The translations under genes were made by a program, and so were the position numbers. Under the pieces are notes generated by a model. It was not told where the DNA came from, did not search any database, and saw nothing but the letters and a program-made list of their open reading frames with translations. Source: PNMQ01 sp964478775 (GTDB lineage: Bacteria; Pseudomonadota; Alphaproteobacteria; Paracaedibacterales; CAIOTO01). From it: a stretch of DNA of 64,000 nucleotides. This document shows positions 9,029 through 17,083 of the stretch, piece by piece (position 1 is the stretch's first letter; each line of letters starts with the position of its first letter). The stretch is from contig CAYZJC010000001.1 in assembly GCA_964478775.1 (NCBI GenBank), positions 90,326 through 154,325 of the forward strand, written 5' to 3'.

Positions 9029-10447
9029 ATGATGTCTACACTGACCATTAAAGACCAACAAAAAATGCCGGCGGAAATAAAAAAATCTGTCGCTATTATT
9101 TTGATTGGAAACTTTTTAGAATTTTTTGACTTACTTTTAGCCGTACATATGACACTTGTACTAACGAAAGTATTTTTACCCCCAGATTCGTCCTTTACCC
9201 CCCTCATGTCGACGTTTACATTTTGTTCATCATTTTGTATTCGCCCACTTGCAGCATTCTTTTGGGGCTACATAGGTGACTCCATTGGCAGAGTCCCTGT
9301 TCTCATATCAACAACATTTTTAATGTCTATATCATGTATCCTTATTCCGAATATACCGCCTTATGCGGAATGGGGCATGGCATCGGCAATTTTATTCTTG
9401 TTGATGCGACTTGTTCAAGGGTTTGCCTCTGGCGGAGAATGTATTGCCGCAGACGTCTTTATTTCAGAAACTGTTGCTAAACCAAAAGTTTACTTTTGCA
9501 GCGCGCTTGTTGAAGCAACATGTTCTTTAGGAGGTCTCGTCGCTTGCGGCCTTGGGGTTATTTGTTTGAAATTCTCCCCTGAAAATGGGTGGAAAATTCC
9601 ATTTTACATTGGTTCTGGTGTAGCTGTTCTTGGAACAATTGCCAGAAAAACATTAAAAGAAACACCTGAATTTGTAAAAACCTTACAAAAGAATGCCGAA
9701 AGAAGAAAACTACGTGATATTTATAGTACAATATCATTAAAGAATAAAAATGTGCTTTCACTGTTTTGCATGTATCTTTTTCCTGCTGTAGCCTTTTACT
9801 TCACACTTGCTTTCATACCCAGCATGTTGGAAAGTGAATTTGGTCTTAGTACGGATAGAGTCATGATGCAAACAACAGTTGTGCTGATTATTACCATGTG
9901 TGCAGAAATCTTTTACGGTTACCTGGGCTTAAAGTTCCACCCCTTTAAAATTTTAAAGACGAAACTTTATACACTCATGGCACTTCTACCCTTCTTATCT
10001 GTTATCTTTGTTGGGTATAGGAATCCGATTACATTGTTCTTCGTACAGTCAGCAGTGAGCTTTTTGGGACAAGGGTTAACACCAGCTACCCCAATTATCA
10101 ACAGAAGCTTTCCAATTGCAAGCCGATATACTTATCTTCTTGTCATCTGGGCGGTATCACACTCAATGTTATACCTCCTTACAGGTTATGTATGTGAAGC
10201 AATCACAAACTTCCACATTCTCTCACTGATGTTATTTATATGTGCAGGCATTTCACTAACAGGGTCAATTATGTTTAACCCAGATCAAAAGTCTGTCTTA
10301 GACCCTAATGAAGAAGTAGAAGGAAATGATGGTCAAAAAAAAAATCAAGGATCAGCCAAATATAAATCACGCAATCAAGATTTAGATTTTTATGAAAAAG
10401 ACAAGAAGATACTTATCAAAAGTTGGTTAAAAAAAAACCTAACATAG
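9029..10447 (+). CDS. MFS transporter, metabolite:H+ symporter (ProP-like) type
   Basis: A 12-span permease of about 472 residues. Family marks are LEFFDLLLAVHM in the first span, the loop 2-3 motif GDSIGR and RLVQGFASGGE in span 4, all typical of the metabolite:H+ symporter group that includes ProP and dicarboxylate or shikimate carriers. Homologues in intracellular alphaproteobacteria import host solutes; the substrate here is unknown. The C-terminal 60 residues are hydrophilic and rich in Lys, Asp and Asn, as in ProP-like proteins with tails. The frame opens earlier at a TTG, but AGGAGA lies 3-5 bases upstream of the adjacent ATG pair at 9029/9032, so translation probably starts there. It ends just before a strong terminator. 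Confidence 0.88.
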   Translation: MMSTLTIKDQQKMPAEIKKSVAIILIGNFLEFFDLLLAVHMTLVLTKVFLPPDSSFTPLMSTFTFCSSFCIRPLAAFFWGYIGDSIGRVPVLISTTFLMSISCILIPNIPPYAEWGMASAILFLLMRLVQGFASGGECIAADVFISETVAKPKVYFCSALVEATCSLGGLVACGLGVICLKFSPENGWKIPFYIGSGVAVLGTIARKTLKETPEFVKTLQKNAERRKLRDIYSTISLKNKNVLSLFCMYLFPAVAFYFTLAFIPSMLESEFGLSTDRVMMQTTVVLIITMCAEIFYGYLGLKFHPFKILKTKLYTLMALLPFLSVIFVGYRNPITLFFVQSAVSFLGQGLTPATPIINRSFPIASRYTYLLVIWAVSHSMLYLLTGYVCEAITNFHILSLMLFICAGISLTGSIMFNPDQKSVLDPNEEVEGNDGQKKNQGSAKYKSRNQDLDFYEKDKKILIKSWLKKNLT

Positions 10448-10471
10448 ATTAACACGTTGTAGTCGAAACGG

Positions 10472-10502
10472 AAAAACCTTTCTTTGATAAGAAAGGTTTT
10501 TT
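10472..10502. terminator. Bidirectional rho-independent terminator
   Basis: A 13-base perfect stem (AAAAACCTTTCTT and its complement) with loop TGAT is flanked by T-runs on both strands. It sits between the convergent permease and MlaC-like genes and can serve both. Confidence 0.85.
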
Positions 10503-10520
10503 CACTATCATAAAAAGCAA

Positions 10521-11147
10521 TTATTCTTTCCTATAAATATTCTTCACTTTTTCTAGCGCTGCTTTAAAGCTGTGAATATCTTCAGAAGACATTTGAAATG
10601 CACTACTGACCTGGTCTTGCTCAGTCTTAAAGATAGCAATACCGCCTTCAATTGTAAGCTCTGTCACTTTTTGTGATTTAGCATCTAAAGTCCATTTTAA
10701 TTTCCAGTCAACATCATCGACCTTTGCAATTGTTTCAACTTCAATATAAATTCTCTTTTTAATAGGTTGCAAATTATTTAAATTCACAAACTCTGTTTTT
10801 TTAAATTTATTTAAGTATTCCGCATTAGAATATTTTGCAATCACAATTTTTTTAAAATCGTCCTTGAACTCTGTCTTGAATACTTTATACGCTTGCAAAT
10901 ATTCTCTCTTCTTACGAATTTTGATACGTGCCTTTGTGAAAACACGGTCCATGATTTTATCCCAATCAAGATAAGTTTCTAAAATACTTGAAAAATCAGG
11001 GGCATCAGACCTTGCTTCCTCTTGCATTTTTGTAACGAGCTCAATCACGACAGCTACAGCTTTGTCTTCTGCAGCATAGAGCTGCGTTACTAACAATGAA
11101 AAAAGAACAGCACTAAAAACACATATTGTTTTAAACCATTTAAACAT
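10521..11147 (-). CDS. MlaC-like periplasmic phospholipid-binding protein
   Basis: A 208-residue protein with a clear signal peptide (MFKWFKTICVFSAVLFSLL, cleavage probably after LYAA). The mature part follows the MlaC/Ttg2D layout: an N-terminal helix, LDWDKIMDRVFTKAR, then KTEFKDDFKKIVIAKYSNAEYL, which matches the family's step leading to the RTYA-like motif, and finally beta-strands with WKLKWTL. MlaC shuttles phospholipid across the periplasm for outer-membrane asymmetry. No mlaA, B, D, E or F gene is nearby, so the partner transporter must lie elsewhere if this is right. AAGGA lies 7 bases before the ATG; the frame extends 30 codons upstream without signal character, so I excluded that part. 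Confidence 0.6.
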   Translation of the reverse strand: MFKWFKTICVFSAVLFSLLVTQLYAAEDKAVAVVIELVTKMQEEARSDAPDFSSILETYLDWDKIMDRVFTKARIKIRKKREYLQAYKVFKTEFKDDFKKIVIAKYSNAEYLNKFKKTEFVNLNNLQPIKKRIYIEVETIAKVDDVDWKLKWTLDAKSQKVTELTIEGGIAIFKTEQDQVSSAFQMSSEDIHSFKAALEKVKNIYRKE

Positions 11148-11249
11148 ATTTGAATCCTTCACTTGTTTATCATCCTGATATTGATATATTACAAAATAAC
11201 ACATTAACAAGCTCTTAATATTATTTTTATTATTCAAATAATAATTTAT

Positions 11250-12428
11250 CTAAAGATTAAAATCACCAAAGAAATCTTTCACCTTTGAAAAGAACCCTTG
11301 TGATTGCGGGCTATTATTTGCTTCTACAGCTTCAAGTTGAAACTCTTCTAGCAGTTCTTTTTGGCGTTTACTTAAGTTGACTGGCACTTCAACTGAGACT
11401 TCAACTAACATATCTCCCCTAAAGGCTGAACGCACACCAGGCATGCCTTTTTGACGTACACGGTGCTGATAGCCATGTTGAGTTCCAGCCGGAATCTTCA
11501 TTGAAATACGTTCCCCATCAATAGCAGGTACTTCAATTTCTGCACCCAAGGCAGCTTGTGTCATAGGGATTGTCACCTTACAGTGAATGTTGGAACCATT
11601 ACGTTTAAAGACAGCATGATTTTTCAAACTAATGAACACATACAAGTCACCACTTGGGGCCCCTCGAACACCGGCTTCACCCTCACCTGGCACACGTATC
11701 TTCATGCCCTCATCGACGCCAGCAGGGATCTTGACTTCAAGATTCTTTTCTTTACGTGCTCTGCCTTGACCTTGACATGACTTACATGGGTCACTAATGA
11801 CTTGACCTGCGCCACCACAAGTTTGACAGGTCCTCTCAACACTAAAGAAGGCTTGTTGTGCACGCACTTGACCGCGCCCATTACATGTCTTACAAACCAC
11901 TGGCTTAACCCCATTGGCACCACCAAACCCATTACAAGGGTCACACTTCACTAAAGTTGTAAAACGTAAACGTGACGTCTTACCCGCATAAGCTTCTTCT
12001 AAACTAAGCTCTAAGTTATAACGAATATCGCTTCCCTGGTTGTATGCATGGGCAAAGTGGCCATCATCATGAAAACCACTATTCCCTCCACCAGCAGCTT
12101 GACGCATCATCTGCTCAAATAAATCATTTAGATTTGAAAAGCCATGCGAATGAAAACCACCACCAGCACCACCTTGACCAGCACCACCTTGACCAGCACC
12201 ACCATTCGTAAATGCACTATGGCCATAACGGTCATATGCTGCACGTTTTTGCTCATCCTTTAACACATCATACGCTTCATTAATTTTCTTAAATTTTTCT
12301 TCTGCAGCTTTATCTCCCTTGTTTTTATCAGGGTGAAACTGCATTGCAAGTTTGCGGTATGATTTTTTCATATCATCTTGTGACGCGTTCTTTGCAACAC
12401 CTAAAATTTGATAGTAATCTTGAGACAT
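11250..12428 (-). CDS. dnaJ: Chaperone protein DnaJ
   Basis: Hsp40 co-chaperone that stimulates DnaK ATPase and delivers substrates. The J domain begins MSQDYYQILGVAKNAS and has the HPD motif in QFHPDKNKG. A Gly/Phe-rich linker follows with a short imperfect tandem (GGAGQ repeated) and then four zinc-finger repeats, CDPCNGFG, CKTCNGRG, CQTCGGAG and CKSCQGQG, all intact, before the C-terminal substrate-binding domains. At 392 residues it is slightly longer than usual (about 375), mostly in the linker. I started at the ATG before SQDYYQ; the frame runs 20 codons further upstream but that part is non-conserved. It lies 97 bases downstream of dnaK, the classic order. Confidence 0.97.
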   Translation of the reverse strand: MSQDYYQILGVAKNASQDDMKKSYRKLAMQFHPDKNKGDKAAEEKFKKINEAYDVLKDEQKRAAYDRYGHSAFTNGGAGQGGAGQGGAGGGFHSHGFSNLNDLFEQMMRQAAGGGNSGFHDDGHFAHAYNQGSDIRYNLELSLEEAYAGKTSRLRFTTLVKCDPCNGFGGANGVKPVVCKTCNGRGQVRAQQAFFSVERTCQTCGGAGQVISDPCKSCQGQGRARKEKNLEVKIPAGVDEGMKIRVPGEGEAGVRGAPSGDLYVFISLKNHAVFKRNGSNIHCKVTIPMTQAALGAEIEVPAIDGERISMKIPAGTQHGYQHRVRQKGMPGVRSAFRGDMLVEVSVEVPVNLSKRQKELLEEFQLEAVEANNSPQSQGFFSKVKDFFGDFNL

Positions 12429-12525
12429 GATAGTTTTCCAAACATTGATTTTAATTACAGTTAAAGTACAAACTAAGCCCGCACGCAAAAAAGCGCCGGG
12501 CTCGTCTTATGAAATAGATTAATGA

Positions 12526-14271
12526 TTAACCGTGTTTGCGTCCAGCATCATTTAAATCTGTCGCGTCTGTTACATCAATAACATCATCATCACCTTGAGC
12601 AGAGGATGAATCAGCCCCTTGTGCCTCAGCAGCAGCTTTATACATCGCCTCACCCATTTTCATAGAAGACATTGTCAATGTTTGTGTCTTTTCTTTAATG
12701 GTTTCAGCACTTGCATTTTCTTGCGCAAGGACTTCTTTCAATGCCGCAATATCTTTTTCAATAGTCTCTTTATCTTCAGCAGAAATCTTAGCCGCATTTT
12801 CTGTTAGCGCTTTTTCAGTTGAGTGCACCATTGCATCAGCATGGTTTCTAGCTTCAATCGCATCACGGCGGGCTTTGTCTGCTTCTGCGTTCGCTTCAGC
12901 ATCCTTAACCATGTCTTTAATTTCATCTTCAGATAAACCACCAGACGCTTGAATGCGAATTTGTTGTTCTTTACCTGTCGCTTTATCTTTTGCAGACACT
13001 TGTACGATACCGTTCGCGTCTATATCAAATGTCACTTCAATTTGTGGAGTACCACGTGGCGCAGGCGGAATGTCGCTTAAATCAAACTGACCAAGCAATT
13101 TGTTTTGTGCTGCCATTTCACGTTCACCTTGGAACACGCGAATGTTTACTGATGGTTGGTTGTCTTCAGCTGTTGAAAACACTTGGCTTTTCTTTGTTGG
13201 GATAGTTGTGTTTCTGTCAATCAAACGTGTGAACAAACCACCCAAGGTTTCAATGCCCAAAGAAAGTGGGGACACATCTAACAACAACACATCCTTCACG
13301 TCACCCTTCAAAACAGCCCCTTGAATTGCCGCGCCAATAGCCACAACTTCATCAGGGTTAACACCGCGGTGTGGTTCACGGCCGAAAAATTCTTTTACTG
13401 TATCAATGATTTTTGGCATACGTGTCATACCACCAACCATAATCACTTCTTTAATGTCGCTTGCTTTCAAACCAGCATCTTTCAATGCAGAACGGCAAGG
13501 TTCAATGGTACGTTGAACCAAATCATCCACCAAGGCTTCGTACTTTGCACGTGTTAATTTTACATTTAAGTGCTTTGGTCCAGATGCATCAGCGGTAATA
13601 AATGGCAGGTTAATGTCTGTTTGCATTGAGGTTGATAATTCAATTTTAGCTTTTTCAGAAGCTTCTTTGAGACGTTGCAAGGCTAATTGGTCACTGCGCA
13701 AATCAATTCCTTGCTCTTTTTTAAATTCATCAGCAACGAAGTCAATAATGCGTGCGTCAAAGTCTTCACCACCANNNNNNNNNNNNNNNNNNNNNNNNNN
13801 NNNNNNNNNNNNNNNNNNNNNNNNNNNNNNNNNNNNNNNNNNNGGAACAGTAATCACAGCCTCTGTTACTTTCTCACCCAAGAAGTTTTCCGCTGTCTCT
13901 TTCATTTTTTGCAAGATGAAAGCACTCACTTGACTTGGGCTATAGTTTTCACCACGTGACTCTACCCATGCATCACCTTTGTCAGATTCAACAATTTTAT
14001 AGGGCACTAATTTCATATCTTTTTGTGTCATTGGGTCCTTAAAAGAACGACCAATCAAACGCTTAATTGCATAGAGTGTATTTGCAGGGTTTGTGACACT
14101 TTGACGCTTTGCAGATTGCCCAACCAATCTTTCACCGTTTTCAGAAAAAGCAACCATGGATGGAGTCGTGCGCGCACCTTCTGCATTCTCAATCACACGG
14201 TTATTTTTACCTTCAATAATCGCCACACATGAGTTTGTCGTACCAAGATCAATACCAATTACTTTTCCCAT
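12526..14271 (-). CDS. dnaK: Chaperone protein DnaK (interrupted by an assembly gap)
   Basis: Hsp70 chaperone. It begins MGKVIGIDLGTTNSCVAI, has the adenosine-site VIMVGGMTRMP and the substrate-domain start VLLLDVSPLSLGIETLGG. The N run removes the stretch between AVITV and GGEDFD, which normally carries the PAYFND and DLGGGTFD phosphate-binding motifs. About 80 residues are expected there, but the 69 N supply only 23, so the present length of 581 residues is artificially short; restoring them gives about 638, the usual size. The C-terminus ends DATDLNDAGRKHG instead of the usual acidic EEVKD, a modest oddity that could affect co-chaperone contacts. AAGGAGA lies at proper distance before the ATG, and dnaJ follows on the same strand. 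Confidence 0.97.
   Translation of the reverse strand: MGKVIGIDLGTTNSCVAIIEGKNNRVIENAEGARTTPSMVAFSENGERLVGQSAKRQSVTNPANTLYAIKRLIGRSFKDPMTQKDMKLVPYKIVESDKGDAWVESRGENYSPSQVSAFILQKMKETAENFLGEKVTEAVITVXXXXXXXXXXXXXXXXXXXXXXXXGGEDFDARIIDFVADEFKKEQGIDLRSDQLALQRLKEASEKAKIELSTSMQTDINLPFITADASGPKHLNVKLTRAKYEALVDDLVQRTIEPCRSALKDAGLKASDIKEVIMVGGMTRMPKIIDTVKEFFGREPHRGVNPDEVVAIGAAIQGAVLKGDVKDVLLLDVSPLSLGIETLGGLFTRLIDRNTTIPTKKSQVFSTAEDNQPSVNIRVFQGEREMAAQNKLLGQFDLSDIPPAPRGTPQIEVTFDIDANGIVQVSAKDKATGKEQQIRIQASGGLSEDEIKDMVKDAEANAEADKARRDAIEARNHADAMVHSTEKALTENAAKISAEDKETIEKDIAALKEVLAQENASAETIKEKTQTLTMSSMKMGEAMYKAAAEAQGADSSSAQGDDDVIDVTDATDLNDAGRKHG
13775..13843. other. Assembly gap (69 N) inside dnaK
   Basis: Unknown bases covering part of the DnaK nucleotide-binding domain. 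Family alignment implies roughly 240 missing bases, so the gap is under-sized by about 170 bases even though the frame happens to stay open. Confidence 0.9.
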
Positions 14272-14336
14272 AATAATCTCCTTAGATTTTTAAAATCATC
14301 TTTTGTTTTTAGCAGCATAAGCTACCGACTGCTAAC

Positions 14337-14365
14337 AATATATCGTGTTTTTGTAATTTGTGCAA
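14337..14365 (-). promoter_or_regulatory. dnaK: Putative promoter of dnaK
   Basis: On the minus strand TTGCAC and TATATT are separated by 17 bases, about 65 bases upstream of the dnaK start. This fits a housekeeping sigma factor. I do not see a heat-shock CTTGAA/CCCCAT pair or a CIRCE repeat. A second TTGACA lies further upstream without a good partner. Nothing else is recognised in this 358-base divergent region. Confidence 0.45.
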
Positions 14366-14629
14366 CAATTTTCCAAAATAACATGTCCTTTATCATGCAC
14401 ATATGTCAACGTTTCCACCACCTATCATTGACTCACTTCATCTTTTGATCGCCTAACAATATTTCAGCAAAACCTTATTTTATTAACATCATAAGTTAGA
14501 GTAATCATATTTAGCATGATTTTTTCCAATGTTAAAACACACCTTAAAAAAAGTAGTTTGATCCCATGTAAGCCTATGATAACATGTAACAAATACAAAT
14601 CAGTGAAATCTACGAACAAGAGTTGAGAT

Positions 14630-15358
14630 ATGGCCGAATCCTTTGATGAATTTATGGATGATGTTGAAAAAGACATCCGCCAAGAACAATATGAAAAGCT
14701 ATGGAAGAAATATGGCAAATTTATTATGTGGGGTGTCGGTGGTGTTATCGCTATTGCTGTTACGTTTAAATTCTACAATGACAATAGACTTGAAAACCTA
14801 CGTCTAACTTCTGAAAAATATTCAAAAGCCCTTTCCTATGTGGAATCAGGCTCTCACCAAAAAGCGGCTGAAATCTTCCAATCTATTACATCAGGTGACT
14901 CTAAAACCTATGCGGCATTGTCTCGCATTATGGAAGCACAACAACTATCAAGAAAAGGTGGAATCGAATTTAAGCAAGCACAAGAAAAGCTAAAATTGAT
15001 TTACACTGACAAGTCATACGACATTATTTTTCGGGATTTTGCAAAACTCACTTATGTCAAAAATGAGATGGATTTAATTAACGTTGAAACATTGGAAAGC
15101 CCACTCACCCCAGAACAGCAAACAAGATTAGCTGAAGTTTCAAAACTTCTTTCTGAGATTTCAACAGATGAATCTCCATGGAAAATGTCTGCGATGGATA
15201 TTCATGGACTCGTCATGATTTTGACTAAAGACTATCCCAAGGCATCAGAAATTTTTATCTCACTTGCGCAAATGGAAGAGGTTCCACAAAGCCTTAGATT
15301 TCGAGCCAATATGATGACGCAATATATTGTAAAGCAGATGAATGAAAAACAATCATAA
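14630..15358 (+). CDS. YfgM-like membrane-anchored TPR protein
   Basis: A 242-residue protein that starts with a charged cytoplasmic helix (MAESFDEFMDDVEKDIRQEQ), has a single span (FIMWGVGGVIAIAVTFKFY) and continues with TPR-like helices such as KYSKALSYVESGSHQKAAEIF and DYPKASEIFISLAQ. This layout is the PF09976 family, whose E. coli member YfgM associates with the SecYEG translocon and periplasmic chaperones. In alphaproteobacteria it is usually encoded next to der or bamB, which are not visible here. It is a single-gene unit ended by a strong terminator. Confidence 0.7.
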   Translation: MAESFDEFMDDVEKDIRQEQYEKLWKKYGKFIMWGVGGVIAIAVTFKFYNDNRLENLRLTSEKYSKALSYVESGSHQKAAEIFQSITSGDSKTYAALSRIMEAQQLSRKGGIEFKQAQEKLKLIYTDKSYDIIFRDFAKLTYVKNEMDLINVETLESPLTPEQQTRLAEVSKLLSEISTDESPWKMSAMDIHGLVMILTKDYPKASEIFISLAQMEEVPQSLRFRANMMTQYIVKQMNEKQS

Positions 15359-15371
15359 TCTTTAAAGTAAG

Positions 15372-15403
15372 AAAGGGGCTGCCTTCGTGACAGCCCCTTT
15401 TTT
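15372..15403. terminator. Rho-independent terminator between convergent genes
   Basis: Stem AAAGGGGCTG pairs with CAGCCCCTTT around a 9-base loop and is followed by T residues on the plus strand, with an A-run on the left serving the opposite strand. It separates the YfgM-like gene from pabA. Confidence 0.88.
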
Positions 15404-15430
15404 GACATGAAAAAATCCCCTTAACTTTTC

Positions 15431-16006
15431 TTAAGTCAGCGATGATAGGAAGTTCTCAAGCAATTTATGGCCATGATCAGTCCCAACAGATTCAGGGTGA
15501 AACTGAACCCCATATGTTTTATGTTCTTGGTGACTTAAAGCCATAATCATACGGCTATTTTCTAGTGTTGCGGTAACTTTCAAACAACTTGGCAGTGTAT
15601 CTGGGTCAATCACTAAAGAATGATAGCGCATCACTTCAAAACGGTTTGGCAGACCTTTGAACATGATATCTGAATTATCCACATTAATTTGTGACCTTTT
15701 ACCATGCATAGGGTAATCAGCACGAACAACCTTTGCTCCAAAAACCTCACCAATACACTGATGCCCTAAACACACCCCAAAAATAGGAATTTTCCCTGAC
15801 AAATAACGAATGACATCGTTACAAATACCAGCTTCAGTGGGTGAACAAGGGCCCGGTGACAGCACAATACCTCTAGGGCTTAATGCTTCAATTTCTTCAA
15901 TCGTGATTTCATCGTTTCTCACAATATTAATTTCTTGGCCTAATTCAACCATGTAACGTGTCAAGTTGTAGACAAAAGAGTCATAGTTATCAATAAATAA
16001 AATCAT
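15431..16006 (-). CDS. pabA: Aminodeoxychorismate synthase glutaminase subunit
   Basis: A 191-residue class I glutamine amidotransferase. The catalytic Cys is in GVCLGHQCIG and the His/Glu pair in GVQFHPESVGTDHG; LSPGPCSPTEAG forms the oxyanion strand region. It releases ammonia from glutamine for its synthase partner. The same fold serves TrpG, but the only partner in the window, at 19.7 kb, has the PabB-type lysine motif and no trp genes are seen, so PabA (folate pathway) is preferred; in many bacteria one protein serves both. AAGGG lies 7 bases before the ATG. It is 14 bases downstream of gap, so it probably rides on the tkt-gap transcript. Confidence 0.85.
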   Translation of the reverse strand: MILFIDNYDSFVYNLTRYMVELGQEINIVRNDEITIEEIEALSPRGIVLSPGPCSPTEAGICNDVIRYLSGKIPIFGVCLGHQCIGEVFGAKVVRADYPMHGKRSQINVDNSDIMFKGLPNRFEVMRYHSLVIDPDTLPSCLKVTATLENSRMIMALSHQEHKTYGVQFHPESVGTDHGHKLLENFLSSLT

Positions 16007-16020
16007 AATACAACCCTTAT

Positions 16021-17064
16021 TTAACTTAACTTTGTCATATGTTGTGCAACATCAAGCATACGATTAGAAAATCCCCATTCATTGTCATACCAAGACAGAA
16101 CACGTACAAAACGAGAATCAATGACCTGGGTCTGGGCACAATCAAAAACAGAACTTCTCGCATCTCCATTAAAATCACAAGAAACTAAAGGTTCAATATT
16201 GACGCCTAAAATATCCTTAAGACCGCCCTCTTCAACAGGCACTTGTGACATTTGCATCACAGCGTCATTTACTTCAGCAATAGTTGTGCTATGGTGTGTT
16301 CTAAACTTAAAATCGACAACCGAGACATTAGGCGTTGGCACACGAATTGAGGTACCATCCAGTTTTCCTTTTAATTCAGGCAAGACAAGACCCACAGCTT
16401 TTGCAGCACCAGTGGTGCTAGGAATCATAGAAAGAGCAGCTGCACGTGCACGCATCATATCACTATGCAATGTATCAACTAAGCGCTGGTCACCGGTGTA
16501 GGAATGAATCGTCGTCATAAACCCATGTTCAATGCCCACAGTTTTATGCAAAGCGAAAGCAAGCGGGGCAAGACAGTTGGTTGTGCAAGACGCATTTGAA
16601 ACAATAAAATGGTCTTTGTTAAGCTGGGTGTGATTTACCCCATAAACAACAGTCAGGTCAGCACCTTCTGCAGGGGCAGAAACCAACACACGTTTTGAAC
16701 CAGCTTCTAAATGCAAGGCTGCATCAACACGCTTTGTAAAACGCCCAGAGCATTCAAACACAATATCAATTCCCATGTTGTCCCATGGCAATTTAAGAGG
16801 GTCAGGAACAGCGATCACAGCCATATCCCCTGCCCCAACATTCATCATGTTTTCACCAATTTCAAGTGTGCCGCGATACGTTCCATGAACAGAATCATAT
16901 TTAAATAAATGCGCATTACTTTTAAGTGACCCTAAATCATTAATAGCAATAATTTCAAAGTCAAAAGTTTCGCCCATTGCAATACGTTCCGCATACGCGC
17001 GAAGCACCATCCTGCCGATTCTACCAAAGCCGTTAATCGCTATTCTTTTTTTTGACTGGCTCAT
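16021..17064 (-). CDS. gap: Glyceraldehyde-3-phosphate dehydrogenase
   Basis: A 347-residue NAD-dependent dehydrogenase of glycolysis/gluconeogenesis. It shows the Rossmann start RIAINGFGRIGRMVLRA, active-site ASCTTNCLAP with the catalytic Cys, the HSYTGDQ loop and WYDNEWGFSNR near the end. IAINDLGS after the second strand is compatible with NAD preference. It sits 19 bases after tkt and 14 before pabA on the same strand, a tkt-gap pairing common in alphaproteobacteria. No pgk or fba follows, so the carbon module is split. The start has GAGG 6 bases upstream of the ATG. Having GAPDH separates this organism from Rickettsia-type genomes that lost glycolysis. Confidence 0.97.
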   Translation of the reverse strand: MSQSKKRIAINGFGRIGRMVLRAYAERIAMGETFDFEIIAINDLGSLKSNAHLFKYDSVHGTYRGTLEIGENMMNVGAGDMAVIAVPDPLKLPWDNMGIDIVFECSGRFTKRVDAALHLEAGSKRVLVSAPAEGADLTVVYGVNHTQLNKDHFIVSNASCTTNCLAPLAFALHKTVGIEHGFMTTIHSYTGDQRLVDTLHSDMMRARAAALSMIPSTTGAAKAVGLVLPELKGKLDGTSIRVPTPNVSVVDFKFRTHHSTTIAEVNDAVMQMSQVPVEEGGLKDILGVNIEPLVSCDFNGDARSSVFDCAQTQVIDSRFVRVLSWYDNEWGFSNRMLDVAQHMTKLS

Positions 17065-17083
17065 TTTTTCCTCTTTTCTTAAC

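Noticed and set aside
11147..11237. N-terminal extension of the MlaC-like protein
   Set aside because: A clear signal peptide with AAGGA at proper spacing begins at the internal ATG; the upstream 30 codons lack signal character.
15431..16006. TrpG (anthranilate synthase) identity for the amidotransferase
   Set aside because: The fold allows it, but the only partner present has the PabB lysine motif and no trp genes are seen.
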